A stretch of DNA of 64,000 bases from Cupriavidus sp. U2 (GTDB lineage: Bacteria; Pseudomonadota; Gammaproteobacteria; Burkholderiales; Burkholderiaceae), in NCBI RefSeq assembly GCF_009663685.2, contig NZ_RCOG02000006.1:186001-250000 (forward strand), in the 5' to 3' direction. Positions 16,855-25,749 of the stretch are shown here, piece after piece. Under the pieces are notes generated by a model, which saw only the letters and a list, made by a program, of their open reading frames with translations, had not been told where the DNA came from and did not search any database. Position 1 is the stretch's first letter. Every line of letters begins with the position of its first letter. The position numbers and the translations under genes were made by a program.

Positions 16855-19800
16855 ATGAACAACACGGACGGCAGCGTGCCGTCGACAGATTTCGATGGAG
16901 GGGGGCCTGGGTTCCTGGCCGGTGCCGGCGAGATGGCGGCGCTGATCCGCCAGTTCCACTGGAACACCACGCCGCTGGGGCCGCCCGCACAATGGCCGCA
17001 GAGCCTGAAGACCGCCATCCGCATCATGCTGACGTCGCGCCAGCCGATCTGGATTGGCTGGGGCGCGGATCTTCTCTTCTTCTACAACGACCCGTACAAG
17101 GCGATCATCGGCGGCAGGCACCCGGTGGCGCTGGGCCGGCCGACGGCCGAAGTCTGGCATGAGATCTGGCCGGAAATCGGCCCCCTGCTGGCCACGGCCA
17201 TGGCGGGCACGGAAGGCACCTTCGTCGAGCAGAAGCTGCTGATCATGGAGCGCAACGGGTATCCCGAGGAAACGTACTACACGTTCTCGTACAGCCCGGT
17301 GCCAGACGACCACGGCGGCACCGGGGGCATCATCTGCGCCAACAGCGAGGACACCGAGCGCGTGGTGGCCGAGCGGCAACTGAAACTGCTGCGGGAGCTG
17401 GCGGCGTCGGCCACCAACGCACGCAGCGGCATCGATGCCAGCCGGCTGGCCGTCGCGGCGCTACACGTGAACCGTTGGGACATTCCGTTCGCGCTGCTGT
17501 ACATGGGCGGGCGCGGGGAGCAGACGCTGGCGCTCGCGGCCAGCGCCGGCATCGCCGCGAACCATCCGGCCGCGCCGCATACCCTGGACGCCGCCGATCC
17601 GCTGGCAGCCTGGCCTGCCGGCGAGGCGATACACACGGGCGTGGCGGTACACGTTGACGACCTTGGCAGCCGCTTTGCCGCGCCCTTGCCCGGCGGCGCC
17701 TGGCACATGGCGCCGCGCGCGGCCGTGGTGTTGCCGGTGCAGCTGTCGGGCGAAAGCGTGCCCAGCGGCGTGCTGGTGGTCGGGCTTAACCCTTGCCGAC
17801 TGTTCGGTGAGCGTTATCGGGCGTTCCTGGACCTGGTGGTCGGACAGATCAGCCAGGCCATCAGCTATGCGAAGGCCTATGAGGAAGAACGGCAACGCGC
17901 CGAGGCGCTGGCCGAAATCGACCGTGCGAAGACCACGTTCTTTTCCAATATCAGCCACGAGTTCCGTACGCCGCTGACGCTGATGCTGGGGCCGCTGGAA
18001 GAAATGCTTCATCGCGACGGCGTGGCCGATGGGGATCGCGCGCTGGCGGAGGTCGCCCATCGCAATGGCCAGCGGCTGCTGAAGCTGGTGAACGGGCTGC
18101 TGGATTTCTCGCGGATCGAGGCCGGGCGCGTGCAGATGTCTGCGCAGCCGACCGACCTGGCCGCCTTCACGGCCGACCTGGCATCGCTGTTCCGCTCGGC
18201 GGTGGAATCGGCCGGCATGCGGCTGGAGGTCGATTGCGCGGCGCTGCCCGCGGCCGTGGCGGTGGATCGGGAGATGTGGGAATCGGTGGTGCTCAACCTG
18301 CTGTCGAACGCGTTCAAGTACACCTACACGGGCGAGATCGCGGTAAAGCTGGAGCCGCTCGATACCGGCGAAGTGGCGCTGTGCGTCAGCGACACCGGTA
18401 TCGGCATTGCCGCCGAAGAGCTGCCGCGTCTGTTCGAGCGGTTCCACAGGGTGGAGGGTGCGGTCGGGCGGTCCATCGAAGGCAGCGGCATCGGCCTGGC
18501 CATGGTCCAGGAACTGGTGCGACTGCACGGCGGACGGATCGATGTGCAGAGTACCCCTGGCAAGGGCTCGCGCTTTTGCGTGACGCTGCCGCGCGAGGCC
18601 GTGGTGGCGGAGCCGGCGCCCATTCCGGCGGCCACCAGCGCGCGGGCGCTGGCCTACGTCGATGCCGCCCGGCGCTGGGTGCCGGGCGCCGACGATGTGC
18701 CGGCGCCGCCGGCGATCGAGGACATGTCCGAGCCGGGCCCGCAAGGCGCCGAGGTGCGCGGCCGGCTGCTGGTGGCCGACGACAATGCCGACCTGCGCCA
18801 CTACATGCACCGCATCCTGCAGTCGGCGGGGCATCAGGTGCATGTGGCGGCGGACGGCCAGCAGGCGCTGGAGATGGCGCGGCGCATTGCGCCGGACCTG
18901 ATCGTCTCCGACGTGATGATGCCCCGGCTCGATGGCTTCGGGCTGCTGCGCAGCGTCCGCGATGACGCGGCGCTGCGCCAGACGCCGGTACTGCTGCTGT
19001 CGGCCCGCGCGGGCGAGGAGGCGCGTGTCAGCGGCCTGGCGTCAGGCGCGGATGACTACCTGATCAAGCCGTTCAACGCGCGCGAACTGCTGGCGCGCGT
19101 GGCCAGCAACCTGCGGCTGTCCCAACTGCGCCGGCAGGCCGAGCGCGAATTGCAGGACATGAACGCGTCGCTCGAACGGCGCGTGGGCGAGACCGTGGCC
19201 GACCGCGATCGGCTCTGGGAACTGAGCGAAGATCTGCTGATGGTGATTGGCGCCGACGGCATGCTGGAGCGCGTCAGTCCGTCATGGGAGCGGGTGCTGG
19301 GCCATGCGGCGAGCGTGGTGATCGGCCGCTCGTGCATGGTGCTGGTGCATCCCGAAGACCTGGTGCCGGTGACCGAACAGATGCTCGCCCTGCGGCGGGA
19401 AGGTGTGCCGGTGCGCTACGAATGCCGGATGCTCGGTGCCGATGGAGCCGAGCGGTGGATGGCCTGGCGGCTGTCGCTCGATCCTGCGAACGGCCGCATC
19501 CATGGCGTGGGCCGCGACGTGACGGGCGACAAGGCGGCGGCGCAGGCGCTGCGGCATGCCGACGAGGCGCTGCGCATGGCGCAGAAGATGGAGGCCATCG
19601 GCAAGCTGACCGGCGGCGTGGCCCACGACTTCAACAACCTGCTGCAGGTGATCGGCGGCAATCTGCATCTGCTGTCGCGCGACGTGGCGGGCGATGAGCG
19701 CTCGGAGGCGCGCGTACGCAATGCGCTGGCCGGCGTGGCGCGCGGCGCCAAGCTGGCGTCGCAACTGCTGGCATTCGGCCGCCGCCAGCCGCTGGCGCCC

Positions 19801-21171
19801 AAGGTGGTCAACCTGGGGCGCTTCGTGCGCGGCCTGGACGACATGCTGCGGCGGGCGCTGGGCGATGGCGTCGAGATCGAAACGGTGATCGGGGCGGGTT
19901 TGTGGAATACGCTGATCGATCCGTTCCAGGTGGAAATCGCGCTGCTGAACCTGGCGATCAACGCGCGTGACGCCATGAACGGCCACGGCCGCCTGACAGT
20001 GGAGGCCGGCAATGCGTCGATCGATGACGTCTACGCACGCCACAATGCCGACGTGGCGCCGGGCCAGTACGTGATGCTGGCCGTGACCGATACCGGCGCG
20101 GGCATGCCGCCCGAGATCCAGGAGCAGGTGTTCGAGCCGTTCTTCACGACCAAGCCCGAAGGCCAGGGCACGGGCCTGGGCCTGAGCATGGTGTATGGCT
20201 TCGTGCGGCAGTCGGGCGGCCATGTGAAGATCTATAGCGAGGTGGGCGTGGGCACCACGGTGCGGCTCTACCTGCCGCGTGCCGACGAGCCGGAAGACCT
20301 GGAAGTCGCGATCGACAGCGGGCCGGCCGGCGGGGGCACCGAAACCGTGCTGGTGGTGGAAGACGACGAGGATGTCCGGGCGACGGTGGTCGAGATGCTG
20401 TCAGGGCTCGGCTACCGCGTGCTGAAGGCGCGCGACGCGATGAGCGCGCTGGCTATCGTCGAAAGCGGCGTGCCGATCGACCTGCTGTTCAGCGACGTGG
20501 TCATGCCGGGGCCGCTGCGCAGCCCGGAGATGGCGCGCAAGGTGCGCGAGCGGCTGCCGGGCATCGCGGTACTGTTCACGTCCGGCTATACGGACAACGC
20601 CATCGTGCATACCGGCCGGCTCGATGCCGGCATCGAACTGCTGAGCAAGCCATACACCCACGAGGCGTTGGCGCGCAAGGTGCGGCAGATGCTGGTGAGC
20701 GGCGGCGCGAAGCTGGCGCCAGTGGACGCGGCGCCAGCATTGCTGGTGGATGGCGCGCCGACGCAGGCGGCGGCCGTGCCGGACGGCGTGGGCATCGAAA
20801 TGCCGCGCCCCCAGCGCGTGGTCTTTGTCGAGGATGACGACCTGCTGCGGGCCAGTACGGCGGAACTGATGCGCACGCTGGGCATCGACGTGATCGAGGC
20901 GCGCAACGACGCCGAGGCCATGGTCGCGCTGGGCGGCGACGATATCGATGTGCTGCTGACGGATGTGGGGCTGGGCGGCGTGTCGGGCGTGGATCTGGCG
21001 ATTCACGCCTGCCGGCTGCTGCCGGCGCTGCGGGTGATCTTCGTGAGCGGCTACGAAGTGGTGTTGACGCCTGCGCAGCGCGACGCGTTGCCGAACGCGG
21101 TCATGCTGCGCAAGCCGTATGCGTTGACCGATTTCATCAACGTACTGCAAGCCCGCCCGGAGGGCGGGTAA
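16855..21171 (+). CDS. hybrid histidine kinase with two kinase cores and three receiver domains
   Basis: Cytoplasmic sensor kinase of 1438 residues. Domains in order: PAS-like (about 25-165), GAF (about 175-340), HisKA with H368 in SHEFRTPL plus ATPase ([25 protein letters not shown]), receiver 1 (D686 in SDVMMP), PAS (about 795-915), second HisKA with H924 in GGVAHDFNN plus ATPase ([23 protein letters not shown]), receiver 2 (D1214 in SDVVMP) and receiver 3 (D1370 in TDVGLG). All phospho-acceptors are present. There is no membrane segment and no output domain, so a partner protein must receive the signal. ATG 16855 follows a run of G; upstream codons are not protein-like. A 7-bp hairpin (21152-21168) covers the last codons. 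Confidence 0.88.
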   Translation: MNNTDGSVPSTDFDGGGPGFLAGAGEMAALIRQFHWNTTPLGPPAQWPQSLKTAIRIMLTSRQPIWIGWGADLLFFYNDPYKAIIGGRHPVALGRPTAEVWHEIWPEIGPLLATAMAGTEGTFVEQKLLIMERNGYPEETYYTFSYSPVPDDHGGTGGIICANSEDTERVVAERQLKLLRELAASATNARSGIDASRLAVAALHVNRWDIPFALLYMGGRGEQTLALAASAGIAANHPAAPHTLDAADPLAAWPAGEAIHTGVAVHVDDLGSRFAAPLPGGAWHMAPRAAVVLPVQLSGESVPSGVLVVGLNPCRLFGERYRAFLDLVVGQISQAISYAKAYEEERQRAEALAEIDRAKTTFFSNISHEFRTPLTLMLGPLEEMLHRDGVADGDRALAEVAHRNGQRLLKLVNGLLDFSRIEAGRVQMSAQPTDLAAFTADLASLFRSAVESAGMRLEVDCAALPAAVAVDREMWESVVLNLLSNAFKYTYTGEIAVKLEPLDTGEVALCVSDTGIGIAAEELPRLFERFHRVEGAVGRSIEGSGIGLAMVQELVRLHGGRIDVQSTPGKGSRFCVTLPREAVVAEPAPIPAATSARALAYVDAARRWVPGADDVPAPPAIEDMSEPGPQGAEVRGRLLVADDNADLRHYMHRILQSAGHQVHVAADGQQALEMARRIAPDLIVSDVMMPRLDGFGLLRSVRDDAALRQTPVLLLSARAGEEARVSGLASGADDYLIKPFNARELLARVASNLRLSQLRRQAERELQDMNASLERRVGETVADRDRLWELSEDLLMVIGADGMLERVSPSWERVLGHAASVVIGRSCMVLVHPEDLVPVTEQMLALRREGVPVRYECRMLGADGAERWMAWRLSLDPANGRIHGVGRDVTGDKAAAQALRHADEALRMAQKMEAIGKLTGGVAHDFNNLLQVIGGNLHLLSRDVAGDERSEARVRNALAGVARGAKLASQLLAFGRRQPLAPKVVNLGRFVRGLDDMLRRALGDGVEIETVIGAGLWNTLIDPFQVEIALLNLAINARDAMNGHGRLTVEAGNASIDDVYARHNADVAPGQYVMLAVTDTGAGMPPEIQEQVFEPFFTTKPEGQGTGLGLSMVYGFVRQSGGHVKIYSEVGVGTTVRLYLPRADEPEDLEVAIDSGPAGGGTETVLVVEDDEDVRATVVEMLSGLGYRVLKARDAMSALAIVESGVPIDLLFSDVVMPGPLRSPEMARKVRERLPGIAVLFTSGYTDNAIVHTGRLDAGIELLSKPYTHEALARKVRQMLVSGGAKLAPVDAAPALLVDGAPTQAAAVPDGVGIEMPRPQRVVFVEDDDLLRASTAELMRTLGIDVIEARNDAEAMVALGGDDIDVLLTDVGLGGVSGVDLAIHACRLLPALRVIFVSGYEVVLTPAQRDALPNAVMLRKPYALTDFINVLQARPEGG

Positions 21172-21187
21172 CACTTGCTGGGGCGGT

Positions 21188-21283
21188 TCAGAGGGCCGAG
21201 GCGACGAGTGCCGCCGCGGCACCGCTGGCGGCACTCAGTGCCAGCCATCCGCCCAGGATCAGGGCGCTGTTGCGGAAAGACAT
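21188..21283 (-). CDS. 31-residue hydrophobic peptide
   Basis: The ORF MSFRNSALILGGWLALSAAS... continues as an Ala-rich hydrophobic helix and ends at TGA 21190-21188. GGAG lies about 7 bases before the ATG on the minus strand. It follows the DGAR-repeat gene by 78 bp on the same strand, so the two may share a transcript. No family is recognised. The whole peptide is one membrane-length hydrophobic segment. Confidence 0.45.
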   Translation of the reverse strand: MSFRNSALILGGWLALSAASGAAAALVASAL

Positions 21284-21361
21284 GATGGGCTCCGTGGAGA
21301 GAGGGCCGGAACCGATCGGGGCTCCGGCTACAACAGGTGGACCGCCTGCATCGGGCGGGGA

Positions 21362-21781
21362 TCAGGCGTTGGCGCCGTCGGTGTAGACGTCGCGGGCGCG
21401 GGCACCGTCATAGAACGGGTTGCGCGGCTGGTTCACGCTGCGGGCGCCGTCGTAGTACGGGTCGACCTTGCGGGCCGGGCTGGCCGACACGCCAACGCGG
21501 TCCAGGCCTGCGACGATGCGTGCGCCGTCGGTGTACGGATCGGCCTTGCCAACCTTGGCACCGTCCGTGAACGGGTCAGCCTTGCCAACGCGTGCGCCTT
21601 CGGTGAACGGGTCGAACTTGCCCTGGCGGGCGCCGTCGGTGAATGCGCTGCGTTGATCCTGCACGCGGTAGGTGTAGCCGTAGACTTCGCCGGCCTTCTG
21701 GGCGGCGGGGGCGGCTTGCACGGCACCGGTCACGAAAGCGGCTGCGAGGGCGGCGGCGGTAACGATGGTCTTGGCATTCAT
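21362..21781 (-). CDS. periplasmic protein with tandem DGAR 12-residue repeats
   Basis: Protein of 139 residues with a clear signal peptide (cut after VQA, residue 23). The mature part is built from repeats of consensus [FY]-[TY]-[DE]-G-A-[RK]. Cores begin at residues 47, 59, 71 and 83, exactly 12 apart with linkers such as VGKADP, then at 109, 123 and 133. Each repeat has an acidic-Gly-Ala-basic core and an aromatic residue. I recognise no named family. AAGGAG precedes ATG 21781. The long upstream region carries two palindromes, so regulation is likely elaborate. Confidence 0.75.
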   Translation of the reverse strand: MNAKTIVTAAALAAAFVTGAVQAAPAAQKAGEVYGYTYRVQDQRSAFTDGARQGKFDPFTEGARVGKADPFTDGAKVGKADPYTDGARIVAGLDRVGVSASPARKVDPYYDGARSVNQPRNPFYDGARARDVYTDGANA

Positions 21782-21870
21782 GGTGGCTCTCCTTGCTGGG
21801 TGGCCGGGCGATCACGTCGTGGTTCGCGCAGGCCGGATAACTGTGGCGATGTCGGAGGTTTCTTTTTTGC

Positions 21871-21889
21871 TATCTACTGGTAGGTAGAT
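21871..21889. promoter_or_regulatory. palindrome 1 upstream of the DGAR-repeat gene
   Basis: ATCTAC-TGGTAG-GTAGAT (21872-21889) is a 6-bp inverted repeat preceded by T. The core TATCTACT.. recurs at 22002, 131 bp away. It lies 91 bp upstream of the repeat-protein start. Confidence 0.45.
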
Positions 21890-22001
21890 TTGATCGACTA
21901 AAAAAAGAACCGTCTCCGGTACTGATTCACTGCCTGGTGTTGCCTGGAAGGTGCCTTGCTGTCTGCTTCTTGCTGCAAGGCGTCGTCCATGGCTTAAATA
22001 T

Positions 22002-22021
22002 TATCTACTACTAGATAGATA
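22002..22021. promoter_or_regulatory. palindrome 2 upstream of the DGAR-repeat gene
   Basis: TATCTA-N8-TAGATA, with an inner ATCTA-CTAC-TAGAT. It shares the TATCTACT core with the palindrome at 21871. It is a probable second site for the same DNA-binding protein, whose identity is unknown. Confidence 0.45.
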
Positions 22022-22120
22022 AGCAAGGGGTTTTTGCAAAGCACAATCGTAGAAGTACGAAATATGGATCGCTGCGCCGTGACGGGCGGTATGTAGTGGT
22101 GGAATAACCCTTTGAATTTC

Positions 22121-22154
22121 AAGAGGAAAGATCGAATTCTATCGATCTCCTCTT
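22121..22154 (+). ncRNA. strong hairpin, part of a possible small RNA
   Basis: AAGAGGA-AA-GATCGA (22121-22135) pairs with TCGATC-TCCTCTT (22142-22154), giving 13 base pairs with a 2-nt bulge and a 6-nt loop. Five bases later comes a terminator hairpin with a T-run. Together they look like the 3' end of a short plus-strand RNA starting somewhere in 21.9-22.1 kb. I see no clear promoter. Confidence 0.35.
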
Positions 22155-22158
22155 CCTG

Positions 22159-22182
22159 ATTAGAGTGTTTGCTCTAATTTTT
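22159..22182 (+). terminator. Rho-independent terminator (plus strand)
   Basis: ATTAGAG (22159-22165), loop TGTTTG, CTCTAAT (22172-22178), then a T-run to 22182. The T-run is on the plus strand, where no protein gene ends. It overlaps the stop codon of the convergent tetR gene. In the 392-bp gap 21782-22173 it supports a plus-strand noncoding transcript. Confidence 0.55.
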
Positions 22183-22890
22183 CGAGAGGGTCTGATCCCG
22201 CAGTGCAACCAGCCCCAGCAGAAGGATGCGCGTGTGTTCCTGCAACACATCGTGCACCTGGCGGGTTTCGGGCTCGCCAAAGCCGTCCCATTCCAGGGCA
22301 CGCAGCACGTGACGCCGCATGATCTTGAAGGCGGCGATCTGGCTATCGATCGCCACGGTGCGGATGCGCGTGGTCTCGTCGGTGGCCGGCTGGCCGGTCA
22401 ATCGGCCGATCAGCGCGGAGGTCAGGGCAAAGATCCGCCGGTTGATCCCGGCGTCGATGCGTTCGAAGGCCGTTGGCGGCCCCATCCCGGCCCGCTCGCG
22501 GGCCATGAACTGGCGCCAGTGATCGGTCTCGGGGCATTCATACAGGAAGTTCGCAAAGCGTGACTGCAGCGCCAGGTAGGCGTCGATCAGGTCCGCATCG
22601 GCCGCGTCGGGGCGGGCAAGCAAGCCTTCGGCCGCTGCCACCACGTCCTGCAGCATGGCCCAGGCGCGCTCGACAAAATACTCGATGCAGGCCAGGTACA
22701 CGCCTTCCTTGTTGTCGAAGTAGTACTGCAGGGCCGGCGCGTTGACGTTGGCCTCGCGCGCAATATCGCGCGTCGAGGCGCCGTCGAAGCCGTGCGCGGC
22801 GAACAGCCGCATCGCCGCTTCAATGATCCGTGCCCGCGTTTCTTCCCCGCGCTGGTAGCCGCCTTCGGCCGCTGGCCTGTGTCGCGCCAT
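22174..22890 (-). CDS. TetR-family regulator, CecR-like
   Basis: Protein of 238 residues. The HTH domain (about 15-65) reads RIIEAAMRLFAAHGFDGAST with NVNAPALQYYFDNKEGVY. The long C-terminal part resembles the CecR (YbiH, DUF1956) group, in which E. coli CecR represses an HlyD/ABC efflux operon. It is divergent from an EmrA-EmrB-NodT efflux operon, and a palindrome lies within that operon's promoter, so it most likely represses the pump and releases it on binding drug. Confidence 0.82.
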   Translation of the reverse strand: MARHRPAAEGGYQRGEETRARIIEAAMRLFAAHGFDGASTRDIAREANVNAPALQYYFDNKEGVYLACIEYFVERAWAMLQDVVAAAEGLLARPDAADADLIDAYLALQSRFANFLYECPETDHWRQFMARERAGMGPPTAFERIDAGINRRIFALTSALIGRLTGQPATDETTRIRTVAIDSQIAAFKIMRRHVLRALEWDGFGEPETRQVHDVLQEHTRILLLGLVALRDQTLSKN

Positions 22891-22931
22891 GTCGACATGT
22901 CTCCCCGAGTGAACAGGCTGAAATATATCAG

Positions 22932-22959
22932 TTGACAGATTTATTCCGAGTGGAATAAT
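22932..22959 (+). promoter_or_regulatory. promoter of the efflux operon
   Basis: TTGACA (22932-22937), a 16-bp spacer, then AATAAT (22954-22959), one base from the -10 consensus. This is a strong sigma-70-type promoter about 45 bp before the emrA-like start. Confidence 0.65.
22941..22958. promoter_or_regulatory. TetR operator inside the promoter
   Basis: TTATTCC-GAGT-GGAATAA is a perfect 7-bp inverted repeat with a 4-bp spacer. It overlaps the spacer and -10 box of the efflux promoter, where binding would block RNA polymerase. A second, imperfect palindrome (ATCAGTTGACAGAT, 22927-22940) overlaps the -35 box. Confidence 0.65.
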
Positions 22960-23004
22960 TGCGCAGCATTCCCGACTCTTGCCGCCCCCGCCGCATTCCG
23001 CCCC

Positions 23005-24153
23005 ATGTCAGTCCCCCATCCCAATGCGCCGGCCATGCCGGTGGATGTTGCATCGCAGCATAACCCAACGTCGCGCGCCAGCCGCCGGCGCACCGTGCTG
23101 ATCGGCATTGGCGCCGCGCTGCTGCTGATTGCCCTGGTCATCGGTGCACGCTGGTGGCTCTATGGCCGTTTCATTGAAAGTACCGACGACGCCTATATCC
23201 AGGCCGACAGCGTGACCGTCGCGCCCAAGGTCAGCGGCTACGTGGCCGAAGTCTATGTACGCGACAACCAGCAGGTGGTGGCCGGGCAGGCGCTGGTGCG
23301 GCTCGACAACCGCCAGTACCAGGCGGCGTTCGACGAGGCGCAGGCCAACGTGGCGTCGCGCCAGGCCGATGTGGCGCGCGCCGATGCCGACCTGCAGCAG
23401 CAGAAGGCCCGCATCGCCCAGGCTGCCGCCGAAGTGGATGGCGCCCGCGCCAACGCGCGTTACGCGGCATCGCAAGTCGAACGCTACGCCCCGCTGGTCA
23501 AAACCGGCGCCGAAACCGAGGAGCGCACCGCCGAACTGCGCAACGCGCAGACGCGCGCATCGACCACGCTGGCCGCCAATGAGGCCGCGCTGAAGGTGGA
23601 GCAGAGCCAGACAGTGACGCTGCAGACCCGCCTGCAACAGGCGCGCGCCCAGCTTGAAGTGGCCGAGGCCAGTGCGCGCAAGTCGAAGCTGGATCTGGAA
23701 GACACCACCGTGCGCGCCACCACGGCCGGACGCGTGGCCGACAAGGGCGTGCGCGTGGGCCAGTGCGCCCAGCCCGGCACGCGGCTGCTGACCGTGGTGC
23801 CGGTGCAGGACCTCTATCTGACCGCCAACTTCAAGGAAACGCAGGTCGGCCGCATGCGTGCGGGCCAGCCCGTGTCGCTGCATGTCGATGCATTGTCCGG
23901 CGAAGCCCTGCATGGCGTAATCGACAGCCTGTCGCCGGGCACCGGCTCGCAGTTCGCGCTGCTGCCGGCGCAGAACGCCACCGGCAACTTCACCAAGATC
24001 GTCCAGCGCGTGCCGGTGCGCATCCACGTTGATGTGCCAAACGCGGCGCGGCCGGTGCTGGTGCCGGGTCTGTCGGTGACGGTCGATGTCGATACCCGCG
24101 AGCTGAATCCCGCGCAGGTGCGGGCGCCAGCCGCCGGCGCGAGCCGTGGCTGA
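23005..24153 (+). CDS. EmrA-type membrane fusion protein
   Basis: HlyD-family periplasmic adaptor of 382 residues. It has an N-terminal anchor helix (about 31-51), the lipoyl-type half-motif DDAYIQADSVTVAPKVSG, a long coiled-coil hairpin (about 100-225, rich in Ala, Gln and Arg) and the second half-motif with TTAGRVADKGVRVGQ. It should link the inner-membrane pump to the outer-membrane channel encoded next. The gene overlaps the pump gene by 8 bp. The start may be ATG 23005 or 23035; neither has a strong ribosome site. Confidence 0.88.
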   Translation: MSVPHPNAPAMPVDVASQHNPTSRASRRRTVLIGIGAALLLIALVIGARWWLYGRFIESTDDAYIQADSVTVAPKVSGYVAEVYVRDNQQVVAGQALVRLDNRQYQAAFDEAQANVASRQADVARADADLQQQKARIAQAAAEVDGARANARYAASQVERYAPLVKTGAETEERTAELRNAQTRASTTLAANEAALKVEQSQTVTLQTRLQQARAQLEVAEASARKSKLDLEDTTVRATTAGRVADKGVRVGQCAQPGTRLLTVVPVQDLYLTANFKETQVGRMRAGQPVSLHVDALSGEALHGVIDSLSPGTGSQFALLPAQNATGNFTKIVQRVPVRIHVDVPNAARPVLVPGLSVTVDVDTRELNPAQVRAPAAGASRG

Positions 24154-25747
24154 GGCCGTGGCGCCGGGCCAGGCGTCCCCGGCACCCGTGGCCGCGCCGC
24201 AGCCGAACGCCACGGCGGCCGACTGGATCGCCGTGGCCGCCGGTTCGCTCGGCGCGCTGCTGGCCACGCTGGACATCTCGATCACCAACTCTGCGCTGCC
24301 GCAGATCCAGGGGCAGATCGGCGCGGCCGGCACCGAGGGCACGTGGGTGTCCACCGGCTATCTGATGGCCGAGATCGTGATCATCCCGCTGACCGCATGG
24401 CTCACGCGGGTGTTCGGCCTGCGCCGCTTCCTGATGTGGAACGCGCTGCTGTTCACGGCATTCTCGATGGTGTGCGGCATGTCGCACAGCCTGCCGCAGA
24501 TGGTCATCGGCCGCATCGGGCAGGGCCTGGCCGGCGGTGCGATGATCCCCACCGCGCAGACCATCGTGCGCACCCGCCTGCCGCGCCACCAGATGCCCAT
24601 CGGCATGTCGATGTTCGGCCTGATCGTGCTGCTGGGGCCGTTGCTGGGTCCGGTGGTGGGCGGCTGGCTGGCCGAGAACATCAACTGGCGCTGGTGCTTC
24701 TTCCTGAACGTGCCGATCACGGCCGTGCTGGTGCCGCTGCTGTATTTCGGCCTGAAGGCCGAGCGCGCCAACGTGGACGCGTTCTTCAAGGCCGACTGGC
24801 TGGGCATCGTCGGCCTGACCATCGGGCTCAGCTCGCTGACCGTGGTGCTGGAAGAGGGCCAGCGCGAGCAGTGGTTCGAGTCGCAGTTCATCGTCTACCT
24901 GTCGATGCTGTCGGTCATCGGGCTGACGATGATGCTGGTCAGCCAGTTCACGGCGAAGCAGCCCATCGTGCGGCTGCGGCTGCTGCTGAACAAGAACTAC
25001 GCCAGCGTGATCCTGATCGTGACCACGGTGGGCGCGGGCCTGTACGGCGTGTCGTACCTGTTGCCGCAGTTCCTGTCGCTGATTGCCGGCTACAACGCCG
25101 AGCAGGCTGGCGGCATCATGCTGCTGTCGGGGCTGCCGGCGTTCCTGCTGATGCCGGTGCTGCCGCGCATCCTGGGCAAGTTCGACAGCCGCTGGCTGGT
25201 CATCAGCGGGCTGGTGTGCTTCTTTGCCAGCTGCATGCTCGATATCGGCCTGACCGTGGACAGCGTCGGGCACGACTTCACCGTTTCGCAAATCCTGCGC
25301 GGCTTTGGCCAGATCCTGGCGATGATGCCGCTGAACCAGGCGTCGATGGCGGCGGTGGCCACCCACGAGGCCGGCGACGCCGCCGGGCTCTACAACATGG
25401 CGCGCAACCTGGGCGGGTCGATTGGCCTGGCCCTGCTGGGCACGCTGATCGACCGCCGCAATGCCTATCACGACTCGGTCATCCGCGAATCGGTCACGGC
25501 CAACAGCAGCATCGGCCAGGAGCATATGACGTCGACCATCGCCGGGTTCGTGGCCCAGGGCGGCGACTTCGCCCATGCGCAACTCCAGGCCGTGGCCCAG
25601 CTCAGCGGCGAGATCGCGCGACAGGCCGCCGTGATGACGTTCTCCGAAACCTTCTTTGCCCTTGGCATCGCGCTGCTGTGCTGCGTGCCGCTGGCCCTGC
25701 TGCTCAAGCCGCCCCGCCCGGGCGCGCCTGTTTCCTCCGGTCATTGA
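24146..25747 (+). CDS. EmrB-type DHA2 drug:H+ antiporter
   Basis: Inner-membrane protein of 533 residues with 14 predicted helices. It has the DHA2 signatures LDISITNSALPQIQ in helix 1, WVSTGYLMAEIVIIPLTAWL, and the helix-5 motif LLGPLLGPVVGGWLAE. It is a proton-driven multidrug exporter working with the adaptor and outer-membrane factor. The start is GTG 24146, overlapping the adaptor gene by 8 bp; the next gene begins 2 bp after its stop. Confidence 0.9.
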   Translation: MAEAVAPGQASPAPVAAPQPNATAADWIAVAAGSLGALLATLDISITNSALPQIQGQIGAAGTEGTWVSTGYLMAEIVIIPLTAWLTRVFGLRRFLMWNALLFTAFSMVCGMSHSLPQMVIGRIGQGLAGGAMIPTAQTIVRTRLPRHQMPIGMSMFGLIVLLGPLLGPVVGGWLAENINWRWCFFLNVPITAVLVPLLYFGLKAERANVDAFFKADWLGIVGLTIGLSSLTVVLEEGQREQWFESQFIVYLSMLSVIGLTMMLVSQFTAKQPIVRLRLLLNKNYASVILIVTTVGAGLYGVSYLLPQFLSLIAGYNAEQAGGIMLLSGLPAFLLMPVLPRILGKFDSRWLVISGLVCFFASCMLDIGLTVDSVGHDFTVSQILRGFGQILAMMPLNQASMAAVATHEAGDAAGLYNMARNLGGSIGLALLGTLIDRRNAYHDSVIRESVTANSSIGQEHMTSTIAGFVAQGGDFAHAQLQAVAQLSGEIARQAAVMTFSETFFALGIALLCCVPLALLLKPPRPGAPVSSGH

Positions 25748-25749
25748 TC

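Noticed and set aside
17461..18843. A 460-codon minus-strand frame inside the hybrid kinase gene
   Set aside because: Mirror of strong GC3 bias; composition is that of antisense His/Arg/Gln-rich shadow, while the plus strand encodes clear kinase motifs.
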